DNA of 64,000 bases, taken from JAAYUJ01 sp963698165. Lineage in GTDB: Bacteria; Desulfobacterota; Syntrophobacteria; Syntrophobacterales; Syntrophobacteraceae. The position numbers and the translations under genes were made by a program. Of this stretch, positions 1 through 8,391 are shown one piece after another. A model generated the notes under the pieces. The model did no database searches, was not told the origin of the DNA, and was given only the letters and a program-made list of their open reading frames with translations. Each line of letters begins with the position of its first letter. The stretch's first letter is position 1. The DNA lies in assembly GCA_963698165.1 (NCBI GenBank), contig CAVOPT010000004.1, positions 62,001 through 126,000 on the forward strand, given 5' to 3'.

Positions 1-370
1 CATCGAGGTAGACGTCGATGAGGTTATGAAAGTCCTGAAGGTTTTGGCTTGCGACAGGGTAGCACGTCTTGTCAGGATAGGTGAAGGCATTGAGAAAGGT
101 TTTCAGGGAACCCTTGAGGAGCTCCACGAAGGGTTCCTTGGTGGGATACTTGCGGGACCCGCAGAGTACGGAGTGCTCGAGAATATGGGCAATGCCGGTT
201 GAGTCCGCTGGAGGCGTACGAAACGCAATGCCGAAGACCTTGTTCTCGTCGTCATTCGACAGGGAGAGCAGTTCCGCTCCCGATTTCAAATGGATGAACA
301 ACTGCCCTCGTGCCTTCAATTCGGCGATGGTTTGATCTTTCACCAATGCAAAACCGTGTTCACTGTCCAT
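1..370 (-). CDS. M16C presequence protease-like metallopeptidase, N-terminal part (cut by window edge)
   Basis: The first 123 residues of a zinc metallopeptidase are visible; the gene runs off the left edge. The inverted zinc motif HxxEH appears as HILEH, followed by SVLCGSRKYP and a KGSLKTFLNAFTYPDKT stretch. These are characteristic of the insulinase/pitrilysin subfamily M16C (presequence protease PreP/Cym1), which degrades short unfolded peptides inside a closed two-halved chamber. The start is ATG at 370, with GGAGG about 6 bases upstream. No signal peptide is seen, so the product is probably cytoplasmic. The catalytic HxxEH is intact; the distal glutamate and the C-terminal half lie outside the window. 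Confidence 0.9.
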   Translation of the reverse strand, partial: MDSEHGFALVKDQTIAELKARGQLFIHLKSGAELLSLSNDDENKVFGIAFRTPPADSTGIAHILEHSVLCGSRKYPTKEPFVELLKGSLKTFLNAFTYPDKTCYPVASQNLQDFHNLIDVYLD

Positions 371-778
371 TTAGTCCTCCGCCATCAGGGACGTGGATGG
401 TTAAATCCCGATAAAAAAGATTGCTTTCGGAATAAGCTCTCACAGCCCCCGGAATATTCCGGGGCAGCCCATGAGGACTCAGCGAGAACTCCTGCTCAGC
501 GAAAGATTTCAAATGCCTGCAGGCCGTTGAAGGGAGGAAACCCGAGTGGTTTTCTCCGGTCTTTCGCTTCTGATAAGCAGAACTTAATCCGGGCTGCATG
601 TGTCCGCCACCGCTGTCCCCCCCTTTTTTCAAGGATCTGTGGAAAACTGATGGCCTTCCCGGGGGGATTCTTCTACAAATGGCTGAGCAGCCGAAGCCCG
701 TTGAGGGCAGGCAATGGATATTTTCGACAAATTGCATGTCAGTCAACGGGAATCAACTGAAAATGAGAAGGGGAGACC
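371..778. other. Intergenic region between two divergent genes
   Basis: About 400 bases with no convincing gene; the reading frames here lack ribosome sites and family features. The only structure noticed is the palindrome at 447-464. Promoters for the leftward protease gene and the rightward MBL-fold gene must lie here, but no clear -35/-10 pair was recognised. Confidence 0.5.
447..464. repeat. Perfect 18-bp palindrome
   Basis: CCCCGGAATATTCCGGGG reads identically on both strands. No T-run follows on either side, so a simple intrinsic terminator is unlikely. It could be an operator for a dimeric regulator of the divergent genes; that role is inference. Confidence 0.5.
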
Positions 779-1543
779 ATGAAAGTTGTGTTCCTGGGAG
801 TGGGAGAGGCTTGCGATGCGACGTTGCCGAACACTTCCGTCTGGATACGGACGGAGACCGACGGTTTGCCCAGGTCCGTTCTGCTCGACTGCGGTTTCAC
901 GGTTCCACCTCTCTACTGGAGCCAGACTGCCGACCAGGAGGACCTGGATGCCCTGTGGATTTCCCATTTCCACGGTGACCACTTCTTTGGCGTGCCGGCC
1001 CTCCTCCTGCGTTTTTGGGAAACAAAGCGAAGGAAGCCTCTCGCTGTCGTGGGGCAGCCTGGTGTGCAGGCACTCGTCGAGGATTCCATGAATTTGGCTT
1101 ATCCGAACCTCCTCGATAAGTTCACATACCCTCTCGAATTCTTCACCGCCGAGGTGGGCCGTCCGTTGCAGGTCGCGGGACTCACATGGCATTTCGCGGA
1201 AAACGGTCATGGGCAGAGGGACCTGGCGGTGCGGATCGAAGATGGGCGCCACTCGGTCTTCTACAGCGGTGACGGTCTCTTCACTCCTGACACCATTGAA
1301 CTGGCAAGGCATTGTGATTTAGCCGTGCATGAGGCTTTTAGACTGGATTGTCCCGTGCCGGGGCATGGAAGCGTTCTACAGTGCCTCGATTTCGGTGGAA
1401 AGGCAGGCGTCGGAGTCCTGGCTCTCGTCCATATCCAACGAGACGAAAGGCGGGAGAAATATGACGAGATTCTGAAGGTCACGGAAGGTGTTGCGGCCTT
1501 TCATGTTCTCCTTCCCGAGCCCGGTGACGAACTGGAGCTTTGA
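779..1543 (+). CDS. MBL-fold metallo-hydrolase, ribonuclease Z-like
   Basis: A 254-residue protein starting MKVVFLGVGEACDA, as in the RNase Z/arylsulfatase branch of the metallo-beta-lactamase fold. The metal motif HFHGDH lies at about residues 63-68. A later SGDG supplies the bridging aspartate, and a histidine in the HEAF or LVHIQR segment probably completes the dinuclear zinc site. The protein is shorter than canonical RNase Z (about 300 residues) and the exosite arm is not obvious, so the substrate (tRNA 3' ends, cyclic nucleotides or a small ester) cannot be assigned. There is no signal peptide. GGGGAG precedes the ATG. It stands alone, with the convergent sigma-54 regulator downstream. 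Confidence 0.85.
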   Translation: MKVVFLGVGEACDATLPNTSVWIRTETDGLPRSVLLDCGFTVPPLYWSQTADQEDLDALWISHFHGDHFFGVPALLLRFWETKRRKPLAVVGQPGVQALVEDSMNLAYPNLLDKFTYPLEFFTAEVGRPLQVAGLTWHFAENGHGQRDLAVRIEDGRHSVFYSGDGLFTPDTIELARHCDLAVHEAFRLDCPVPGHGSVLQCLDFGGKAGVGVLALVHIQRDERREKYDEILKVTEGVAAFHVLLPEPGDELEL

Positions 1544-1612
1544 AAAGCACCCCTCCCATCCCTCCACATGGGGATGCCGGTCTTGATGTTCGTGATCGCG
1601 CGGCGAAAACGT

Positions 1613-2995
1613 TCACGACCCCCTCACGGTTTTCTTCAAATCTATGCCGTGCTTCCGCATGCGGTTCCACACGGTGACGCGGCTGATGCCAAGGATTCGG
1701 GCAGCCTGGGACTGATTTCCCCTTGCGGCCCGGAGTGCTTCGAGGAGGTCCTTCTTTTCTTCGGACCCGTCTTCGGGGAGGCTCTGTGGGCGACAGACGT
1801 CGGAGCTCGCCACGCCGATGTGGGCCGGCAACTGCTCGAGCTCGATGAGGCCCTCTTCGGCGATGACGAAGGCATACTCGAGGGAGCTCTTCAATTCGCG
1901 GACATTGCCGGGCCAATGGTAATTCATGAAGAGATTCATGGCCTCATGGCTCACGCCCCTGATGTCCTTCCCGCTTTTAGACCTCAGTTGCCGGATGAAG
2001 CTTCCCGCAAGAAGTGGGATGTCTTCCATGTGTGCCCTCAAGGGAGGAAGGTGGATGGGGATGACGTTGATGCGGAAAAAGAAGTCTTCCCGAAATCTTT
2101 TTTCCGAGACGAGCAGAGGAAGATCTCGGTTGGTGGCGGCGATGATGCGCACATCCGCAAACATGGGGCGGTGATCCCCCACCCGTTCGAATTGTTTTGT
2201 CTCAAGGATGCGCAGGAGTTTGACCTGAGTGGAAAGCGGAACATCTCCAATCTCATCGAGGAAGATGTCTCCCCCGTGAGCTGCCTCGAAACGACCCTGG
2301 CGGTGGCGATAGGCTCCCGTGAAGGCTCCCTTGACGTGGCCGAAGAGCTCGCTCTCCAGGAGCGATTCGTTCAGGGCCGCGCAATTGAGTTGAATGTACG
2401 GACCCTCCTTGCGTCTTCCCAGTTCATGAATGGCTCTGGCGACGAGCTCCTTCCCAGTGCCGCTGTCCCCGTAAATGATGACGGGCGCATCGCTCTGGGC
2501 GGCCTTTTCGATGATCATGAACGCCTTTTGCATGACCGGGGACTTGCCGATGAGCCCGTGAAATCCCAGGTCCGTGTCGATCAAACGGGAGAGCTCTTCA
2601 ATTTTCTGATCACGCTTGTCGATCTCGGAGATGTCCGTGAGGGTTTCGACGGCACCCAGGACTGCTCCCCTTTCGTCCTTGAGCACGGAGGCCTTCTTGA
2701 ACACGGAGATGTAGCAACCGTCCTTTCGTGCGATCAGGCAGCGCTTCATGTTGGTGCTGCCAAGGTCGAAGAGAAGGCACCATTTGCCTCGCCCCTTCGT
2801 CCTCGCCGCTTCGCACACGTCGCAATTGAAAATGGAACAGGACTGGCCGATGAGCTCCGCCCTGGGATACCCGGTGAGCCGTTCCAACGCGCTGTTGACC
2901 ATCCTGATGATGCCGTTGGGGTCGATGATGACGAGCCCGTCGTTCATGGTGTTCATGATTTCCTTCCAGTAGCGGCCTATTTCCATCTCCGTCAT
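1613..2995 (-). CDS. PAS-sigma54 AAA+ Fis-type transcriptional activator with a Cys-rich PAS domain
   Basis: Enhancer-binding protein that would remodel sigma-54 RNA polymerase. An N-terminal PAS domain (about 10-125) is followed by an AAA+ domain (about 155-390) with Walker A GDSGTGKE, the sigma-54 contact loop GAFTGA, Walker B as IFLDEIGD and the R-finger region. It ends with a Fis-type helix-turn-helix (QSQAARILGISRVTVWNRM). The PAS domain holds six cysteines (CSIFNCDVC, WCLLF, RCLIA, DGC), suggesting a metal or redox input; that is inference. ATG at 2995 is preferred because AAGGAGGAG precedes it at good spacing; an upstream in-frame ATG at 3019 is less likely. It is divergent from the roadblock/GTPase pair, which may be its target, but no convincing -24/-12 site was found between them. 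Confidence 0.92.
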   Translation of the reverse strand: MTEMEIGRYWKEIMNTMNDGLVIIDPNGIIRMVNSALERLTGYPRAELIGQSCSIFNCDVCEAARTKGRGKWCLLFDLGSTNMKRCLIARKDGCYISVFKKASVLKDERGAVLGAVETLTDISEIDKRDQKIEELSRLIDTDLGFHGLIGKSPVMQKAFMIIEKAAQSDAPVIIYGDSGTGKELVARAIHELGRRKEGPYIQLNCAALNESLLESELFGHVKGAFTGAYRHRQGRFEAAHGGDIFLDEIGDVPLSTQVKLLRILETKQFERVGDHRPMFADVRIIAATNRDLPLLVSEKRFREDFFFRINVIPIHLPPLRAHMEDIPLLAGSFIRQLRSKSGKDIRGVSHEAMNLFMNYHWPGNVRELKSSLEYAFVIAEEGLIELEQLPAHIGVASSDVCRPQSLPEDGSEEKKDLLEALRAARGNQSQAARILGISRVTVWNRMRKHGIDLKKTVRGS

Positions 2996-3297
2996 CGTCT
3001 CCTCCTTGTGTTTAATCATCTGTTTAAATATCCCGCCAGTGCTGGAGAGGCAAGCATTTCACGAGAAGAGGCCCGACGGTTCAATTCAATGGGCAACGCC
3101 ATGGATGTGACAATAGGATTAATGTTTCGCACGAATCGTCCGATTAAGCCAGTGGAGCGTATCCAGGGGCTTGGAATTGGCACTGGCTCTTTGCCGGCAC
3201 CCGGGCTCAAGTCCGCCGGACGTCTGTGCGTTATGCCCGCTCCGGTTTCTCACAGCATCAACCCTATTCATGCCGGAGGAGTCAACAAGAGGAATCT

Positions 3298-3714
3298 ATG
3301 AACCTTATCCTGTCGAGAGAAAGTGTCCACATGCTTGAGGAGATATTGGAAAGGGAGCTCCTGTGTAACGGGGTGGAGCACGCTCTCATCGTCGATACCT
3401 CAGGCACCCTCATCTCAGAGGGAGGCAAACTGCCCCTGGAGGATATATTGCCTCTCGCGGCGCTATCCGCGGCCAACTTCGGCGCCACCGAAAGAATGGC
3501 ACAGATGATCGGCGAGAAGGACTTCTCCCTTCTTTTCCATAAGGGCACACGCCACAACATCCACTTCAGTCGGATCAGCAGGGACTTCATCCTGGTCACA
3601 CTTTTCGGAAACGAGGTCGCCATTGGGCTCATTCGGCACGGGTCCAACAAGGCGACGGAGCAAATACTGCCCATTTTATCCAGTCGAGAGGATTGTTCTC
3701 CGTGGCCTTCATAG
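3298..3714 (+). CDS. Roadblock/LC7-domain protein (MglB-like)
   Basis: A 138-residue single-domain roadblock/LC7 protein. The core has the typical alternating helix-strand pattern around HALIVDTSGTLISEGG and a C-terminal ILVTLFGNEVAIGLIR strand. Bacterial members such as MglB form homodimers that act as GTPase-activating partners of small Ras-like GTPases. The next gene encodes such a GTPase and overlaps it by 13 bases, so the pair should be translated together. ATG at 3298 follows AGAGGAAT. Without genetics it is unclear whether the pair controls polarity, motility or signalling in this organism. Confidence 0.85.
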   Translation: MNLILSRESVHMLEEILERELLCNGVEHALIVDTSGTLISEGGKLPLEDILPLAALSAANFGATERMAQMIGEKDFSLLFHKGTRHNIHFSRISRDFILVTLFGNEVAIGLIRHGSNKATEQILPILSSREDCSPWPS

Positions 3715-4319
3715 ACATGAAAAGGAACGAAATCCAGGCCAAGCTGGTTTTCTATGGGCCTGGGCGCGGTGGAAAGACCACCAATGTGCTTCACATCCAC
3801 AAGACGATGTCCCGTCAGATCTGCGGCAAGATCGTGACCATCGACACCAAAGGAGACAGAACCCTCTTCTTCGACTTCCTTCCCCTTTCCATCGGAAAGG
3901 TGATGGGCCTCTCCGTGAGAATCCAGCTTTACACGGTCCCGGGCCAGGTGCTCTACAACGACACGCGAAAGCTGGTGTTGAGGGGGGTGGATGGAGTGGT
4001 TTTCGTGGCCGACTCCCTGCGCGTGCAGCAGCAGCAGAACATAGACAGCCTCAAAAACCTGGCTGAAAACCTGAACGGCGAAAAAATCAGCATCCACGAC
4101 ATTCCCCTTGTCCTCCAGTACAACAAGCGGGACCTCGCCCAATCCAACATCCCTATTTTGACCCAAGAGGAAATGGAAAACGACCTCAACCGGGAGTTCG
4201 GGGTCCCCTCCTTCCTGGCGAGTGCGGTGAAAGGGGATGGGGTCTACGAGACTTTGCGGGAGATCAGCAAAAGGATGATCAGGCGGGTGACCCACAAGCT
4301 TCGCGATGGGCAATACTGA
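3702..4319 (+). CDS. MglA-like small Ras-family GTPase
   Basis: A bacterial Ras-like GTPase of about 205 residues. The P-loop is FYGPGRGGKTT, with a PGRG sequence typical of the MglA group. LYTVPGQVLYND is the G3 region, in which the usual DTAG is replaced by TVPGQ as in MglA. NKRD is the G4 guanine-specificity motif, and ASAVKG is the G5-like segment. The likely start is GTG at 3702 (giving MAFIDMKRNEIQ, with GAGAGGA about 10 bases upstream); TTG at 3693 and ATG at 3717 are alternatives. It overlaps the roadblock gene, matching the MglB-MglA order. The family acts as a nucleotide-controlled polarity or motility switch in Myxococcus; here the role is inferred. Confidence 0.88.
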   Translation: MAFIDMKRNEIQAKLVFYGPGRGGKTTNVLHIHKTMSRQICGKIVTIDTKGDRTLFFDFLPLSIGKVMGLSVRIQLYTVPGQVLYNDTRKLVLRGVDGVVFVADSLRVQQQQNIDSLKNLAENLNGEKISIHDIPLVLQYNKRDLAQSNIPILTQEEMENDLNREFGVPSFLASAVKGDGVYETLREISKRMIRRVTHKLRDGQY

Positions 4320-4492
4320 TGAGAGAGGCACACACCCCATGGGGCCTCTGGGGAGTCTTTTGGGGAAGCCAGCTGAAGCCAGCCTTCCACAAGCACTTCC
4401 CGAACGGTTCCTTGAGTCCCTTCAGGGCACGCTGAACCATGTAAACTGGAGACCCACCGCAGAGGCGCCGAGGATACGGACATTCCATCTGC

Positions 4493-5035
4493 TCATAGGG
4501 TTCTCTCGGCGCTCCCGGCGGCCTCCCCGGTGAAATCGAAGGCTTTTCGAAGCAGGATTTCGTTGAAGCCCGCCTTGATCAAGCCCCTCAGGATTCCAAC
4601 CTCCGCAAATCCCATGTGATCATAGAACCTGGCGGCGCTGACATTGAAAGAGGACACCGTTGTCCAGATGTTCCGGCAAGAGGACCGAACTTCCCCTTCG
4701 AGCCACCGGACAAGGGTGCTTCCCAGTCCTTTTCCTTGAAAATCCGGGAAGACGGCCAGCAGCTCCAGAAATGGTCCCATGAGCCACGGATGCCTGATGC
4801 AGAGACAGCCGGCGGCGGTTCCGCGAATGGAGACGATGAAACGATGGAGTGCCGGGTCCTTGCGCACCAGGTATCGAGAAAGGAGCTCCGGTCTGTAGCC
4901 GAGAGTCCTCCAGGGGTCCATGCCGGCCAGGGCACGGGCGAGCTCGGCGGCTTTCGAAGGCCCCACGCGCTCGAGAGAGCAGGAACCAAGGGCAACCGAC
5001 GACCCTGCGAACGGTACACGGGCCTCTACCTCCAT
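4493..5035 (-). CDS. GNAT-family N-acetyltransferase
   Basis: A 180-residue GNAT protein. The acetyl-CoA pyrophosphate-binding motif appears as VFPDFQGKGLGSTLV (R/QxxGxG/A). It is followed by the helix with FNVSAARFYDHMGF, where Asn and Tyr fit motif B. The start ATG at 5035 lies 10 bases inside the end of the upstream polysaccharide deacetylase gene, so the two are probably co-translated. The acceptor substrate cannot be told from sequence; pairing with a carbohydrate deacetylase makes an envelope amino-sugar plausible but unproven. Confidence 0.82.
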   Translation of the reverse strand: MEVEARVPFAGSSVALGSCSLERVGPSKAAELARALAGMDPWRTLGYRPELLSRYLVRKDPALHRFIVSIRGTAAGCLCIRHPWLMGPFLELLAVFPDFQGKGLGSTLVRWLEGEVRSSCRNIWTTVSSFNVSAARFYDHMGFAEVGILRGLIKAGFNEILLRKAFDFTGEAAGSAERTL

Positions 5036-6200
5036 TTTCTCTCCAATGGCCTGTCGTAGCGCAGATTGTCCCCCGGTCTGAATTCGTAGCATTCTTTCCT
5101 CATGTTCGGGACACCCGCGGAGAGCAGTTCGCTCGCGGTCAGGAAGGCGTAGCCCTGTGCCTGTAGTCCGGCGATGATCCGAGGCAGGGCATGGGCGGTG
5201 TGCCGACCCCGGCCATTTGCATGGAAGACGGCTATCGACCCGGGCCTCGCCTGGTTGAGAACCAGCTTCGCCATCCTCTCCGGGGTCTGGTGGCTGGATG
5301 GGTCCCCAGAAACCAGATCCCACTGAACGGACGTCAGACCCTCTTCTCCAACGACACGCAATCCGTCGCCGGTGCATCGGCCGTAGGGAAATCGAAAAAG
5401 CCTGGGCAACATGGGAATTCGGCTCATTTCCCGAGCGCCCGCCCGACGAGCACACGGCAGGCCCTCCAGGTGCTCCCGAAGCGCCGCATACTGGGTCTGA
5501 GTCCGAAAGACCTGGTCGCGGGCGGCTCCATCATCGAGGGTCGCGAGGTTCCTGTGATTCCAGGAGTGGTTTCCAATTTCAAAAAGAGGGTCGGCCATCA
5601 GTTGCATGGTTTCCACCGGATGAGAGCGCATCCACTTGCCCCCCGCGAAAAAGGTGGCCCTTATCCCGTGTGTCCTCAGACAGTTCACAATATTGGCATC
5701 GTAACCGCTTTTCTCCCTCTCGGCTTCACAGAGATCGAAGGTCAGTGCAACCACCTTCTGTTTCTCGAACGGCTGCACGGAGCGGACGGATAACCGCAGG
5801 TCGGGGGGACAGCTGGGAGTGAGACCGGTGGAATCCCAACTCCTGCCGGCCCTGACTTGGCTGCATCCCTCAAACCGTCATCCAGACCCCGGGGAATGCG
5901 TCCTTTCAGTTCCTCCTCGGACCAGCAACTCTCGAGAACCCTTTGGGAACCGAAGCTCACTGGAGCACTGGACGGGGAGGAGCGAAAATCCATCTCCCGC
6001 TCCCCGGAAGGCTCAGGCTGAACACCGTGTTTGGGTGGCGGAGCCTCGGCGGTGAAGAGTGACGGGAAGGAACCATCAGAGCCCGCTGCCATGCAAATCC
6101 CCGTGAGGGAACAAGCTCCTTTCGTGCTCAGGAGTGCCGGCGGAAGGATGGAGCACGGGGGAGCCAGGAAAAAAAACAGGATAAGAGCGAGTCTCTTCAA
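5026..6200 (-). pseudogene. Polysaccharide deacetylase (NodB fold), split by a one-base shift in a C tract
   Basis: The catalytic part reads from about 5802 down to 5026. It has the NodB-fold motifs TFDLCEAE (metal aspartate), HSWNH (metal histidines) and RFPYGR. The N-terminal part lies in another frame: MKRLALILFFFL (TTG start at 6200 with GAGG upstream) is a signal peptide, then a CWSEEELKGRIPRG segment leads to PAVPP. Joining the frames at the six-base G run 5803-5808 (C on the coding strand) by one extra base gives a continuous protein of about 390 residues, including a proline-rich linker before the VVALTFD strand. A GTG at 5778 could start a truncated, unsecreted product. Decay, slippage switching and sequencing error are all possible. 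The GNAT gene overlaps downstream. Confidence 0.8.
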
Positions 6201-6316
6201 GGGCTGACGCCTCACAACCTTGAAAACCGTGGAAGAAGGCCGGTAACTTTTGGCTCGATGGCAGCAGGTTGTTCGGGTCTTCACCGTCATCGGGGAAGAC
6301 CCTGTCCTGGCTTTGC

Positions 6317-7108
6317 TCAGAGAATGCCGAGCTCGGTGCCCAGTTCGATGTGGGCCTTGGGGAACTCGGGCTGGAAGTTCTGATAGAACGTCACGGGATA
6401 GCGGGCTCCCACTCTCTTGCCCGATTCCTTCAAGCCTTGGATCAAGTCGTTGAGCAGTCCACCCGGAAGGGACAATACCATCTCATCATCCTGTGTCATG
6501 GAGAAGATCCGGTCTCCGTTGCCCGGGATGGTGATCCTTGGCTCGGAGGTCTTGAACGGGGCTATGAGGTACTCGCTGCACTCGACTTTTCCTCCGAAAT
6601 TGCCCTGAATGCGCTTACCCAGTTGATACACCAGGGATTGGACCATGCGGGTCACCTGGGCCGGATTCCCATAAACGGCGATGGTCTCCGGGTCGTAGAG
6701 GCCCTTCTGCAGCGGAGAGAGGAGTATGGCCTCGTACTCCTCGTTTTCGAAGTGAAACATGGATTCCGCCTCCTGCACGGCGGCCTCCTTGTTCCTGGCG
6801 AAGTCCATTTCGCAGAAAAGCCTCCCGAGAGCTGCCTCCGGCTCGGTTGTTTTCCCGAAGCCGAAGGCGATCATGGAGGGCACGCAAATGAGGTCCTCTC
6901 TCCTGAGGCCAACCGTCCACCCGTAAACCCTGGCCAAAGTGACCGCCTGGCAGATGGTGATCTTCTTTCGAAACACCGCCGAAGGTTGCCGTGTCTTGTC
7001 GGGAAAGCCCGATCCGGTCTTGAGAAACTTGGCCGAAACTGGAAAGGTCTTCAGTCTGAGATCACTGGACAAGAATTCAGCCGACGTTTGAAGTTCTTTG
7101 TGTCCCAT
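6317..7108 (-). CDS. DUF169 family protein
   Basis: A 263-residue protein of the uncharacterised DUF169 family, often seen in anaerobic bacteria and archaea. Recognisable pieces are the CQAVTLARVYGW segment, IAFGFGK, the PETIAVYGNPAQVTRMVQSLVY block and SLPGGLLNDLIQGL near the C-terminus. ATG at 7108 is chosen because AGGAGGAG stands just before it; the frame stays open upstream to 7318 without a ribosome site and overlaps the thioesterase gene. Biochemistry is unknown. There is no signal peptide or membrane segment. Confidence 0.85.
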   Translation of the reverse strand: MGHKELQTSAEFLSSDLRLKTFPVSAKFLKTGSGFPDKTRQPSAVFRKKITICQAVTLARVYGWTVGLRREDLICVPSMIAFGFGKTTEPEAALGRLFCEMDFARNKEAAVQEAESMFHFENEEYEAILLSPLQKGLYDPETIAVYGNPAQVTRMVQSLVYQLGKRIQGNFGGKVECSEYLIAPFKTSEPRITIPGNGDRIFSMTQDDEMVLSLPGGLLNDLIQGLKESGKRVGARYPVTFYQNFQPEFPKAHIELGTELGIL

Positions 7109-7254
7109 CTTCTCCTCCTGCAATTCGAGGGTCGGCAAAAAGTCCCGCCCCAGGCGGGTTTGCCAAATACCCTGTGCGGTCCAATCGCTCCGGTGGGCAG
7201 GCAAAGCCTTTGGCCACCCTAGCGAACTGTGTGGTCTCAGATCCCATTGCAGAC

Positions 7255-7689
7255 CTAGGTTGCCCCAGCTTCCAAAAAGGGCAGAGGGACGCCCTTTCGG
7301 TAAACGAGGGCCTGGCATGACGCGATGAGTTGCCCCCGGTCGTCAACAACCCTGATGTCGTAATTAGCGGTCTTCCTTGTGCGGCTGAACTCCCGTGCTT
7401 CGGCGGTGAGGGTGCATCCCGGGGATGGAGCCATGACATAGTTGACCGACATGCTCAAAGCTACGGCAATGGTCCCGTGGGAATTGCTCGCAGTCTCAAA
7501 TGCTTCATCCAGCAGCGAAAACAATGCCCCTCCGTGGGCCATGCCGAAGAGGTTCCCCATGTCCGGGGTGAAAACCATTTCCACCTTGGAATACCCTTCA
7601 CCGAGCTCGACCAGTTTCATGCCGAGCTTCCTCGCGAACGGCTCCCTTTCAACCTCCCTAAAAATCGCATCCCTCACTTTAGTGTCCAT
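7255..7689 (-). CDS. PaaI-type hotdog-fold thioesterase
   Basis: A 144-residue hotdog-fold protein. The signature MAHGGALFSLLDEAFETASNS contains HGG and the acidic residue of the PaaI/YbgC-like thioesterases. SVNYVMAPSPG and LTAEAREFSRTRKTANYDIRV give the remaining strands. Such enzymes hydrolyse acyl-CoA thioesters, often aryl- or phenylacetyl-CoA intermediates, to free CoA; the substrate here is unknown. ATG at 7689 follows GAGGAG with a somewhat long spacing. It lies upstream of the DUF169 gene on the same strand, separated by about 150 bases. Confidence 0.88.
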   Translation of the reverse strand: MDTKVRDAIFREVEREPFARKLGMKLVELGEGYSKVEMVFTPDMGNLFGMAHGGALFSLLDEAFETASNSHGTIAVALSMSVNYVMAPSPGCTLTAEAREFSRTRKTANYDIRVVDDRGQLIASCQALVYRKGVPLPFLEAGAT

Positions 7690-8391
7690 CGTGCATCATG
7701 ACTCCTCTCTTGAATGCTGGGGGTTCCCCGCCCCGGGAAAGACACCTCGTCCAAAAGCGGTTCCACCTGATGGCGCTGTGAACTCCCCCCGGTCGACGGA
7801 CAGGGGGGCCCGTGGATGTCCGTCGCCCCACCGCATGCACGAAAGAGAGTGCGCCGAAGATCCTCCTTGAGGCCTGCAACTTGGGAGTGCGAGGAGCGGC
7901 GAGCGAGAGGGCGGCGTCGTTGACCGAAACACTCTAGCGGCAGTCCCCGTGAATGGCAAGAAGGTCAGGAGAGATGGACGGATTCAAGTGCAGGCCCCTC
8001 CGGGCCGGCTCTTGCTTTTCCTATGCTTCAAGCGTATTTCCCGGCACATGCCATGGTCATCCTTCCCGCCGATTTAAGGGGCCGCATGGTGGTGTCGAAA
8101 GCTGCTCTATAAAACATATGATATCAACGCATTAAAGTTCTAAAGATTTGATATTGCACCCGCAAACAAATTCCTTGACTGTTTTAGTTAGTACCGCTAA
8201 TTAATCGCTGTCGACCATAAAGTTAGAATAAAAAATGCGCGGAAACACCCTGAACAGAACGCTTTGGATTGTTCCCTCGCCCGCGTGGGAACTGGAAAGC
8301 TCAGTTGAAGGGGGGGAAGCCTGTTTCATCCGGGGATTTTGTGAAACTCTCAAGGATGCCATGACATTTTCACACCAAGGAGAACGAATCA
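7690..8391. other. 700-base intergenic region
   Basis: No gene is supported here. The reading frames present are short, rich in Pro/Arg/Ser and lack ribosome sites. The right third (8100-8230) is AT-rich and carries the promoter-like site at 8175-8203 and an inverted repeat at 8185-8204. The remainder is GC-rich and featureless to the eye. Confidence 0.5.
8175..8203 (+). promoter_or_regulatory. Sigma-70-like promoter with overlapping inverted repeat
   Basis: TTGACT, a 17-base spacer and TAATTA lie about 190 bases upstream of the FMN glutamate synthase gene. An imperfect inverted repeat, TTAGTTAG-N5-CTAATTAA (8185-8204), covers the spacer and -10 region. It could be the operator of the HTH/cupin regulator encoded beyond the gene. 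This is visual recognition only. Confidence 0.4.

Noticed and set aside
3170..3200. Possible sigma-54 promoter (TTGGCAC then TTTGCC) before the roadblock gene
   Set aside because: The spacing between GG and GC is two bases too long for a -24/-12 promoter.
1568..3301. 577-residue open frame on the plus strand
   Set aside because: It is antisense to the sigma-54 activator, whose AAA+ motifs are intact; no ribosome site or domain on the plus strand.
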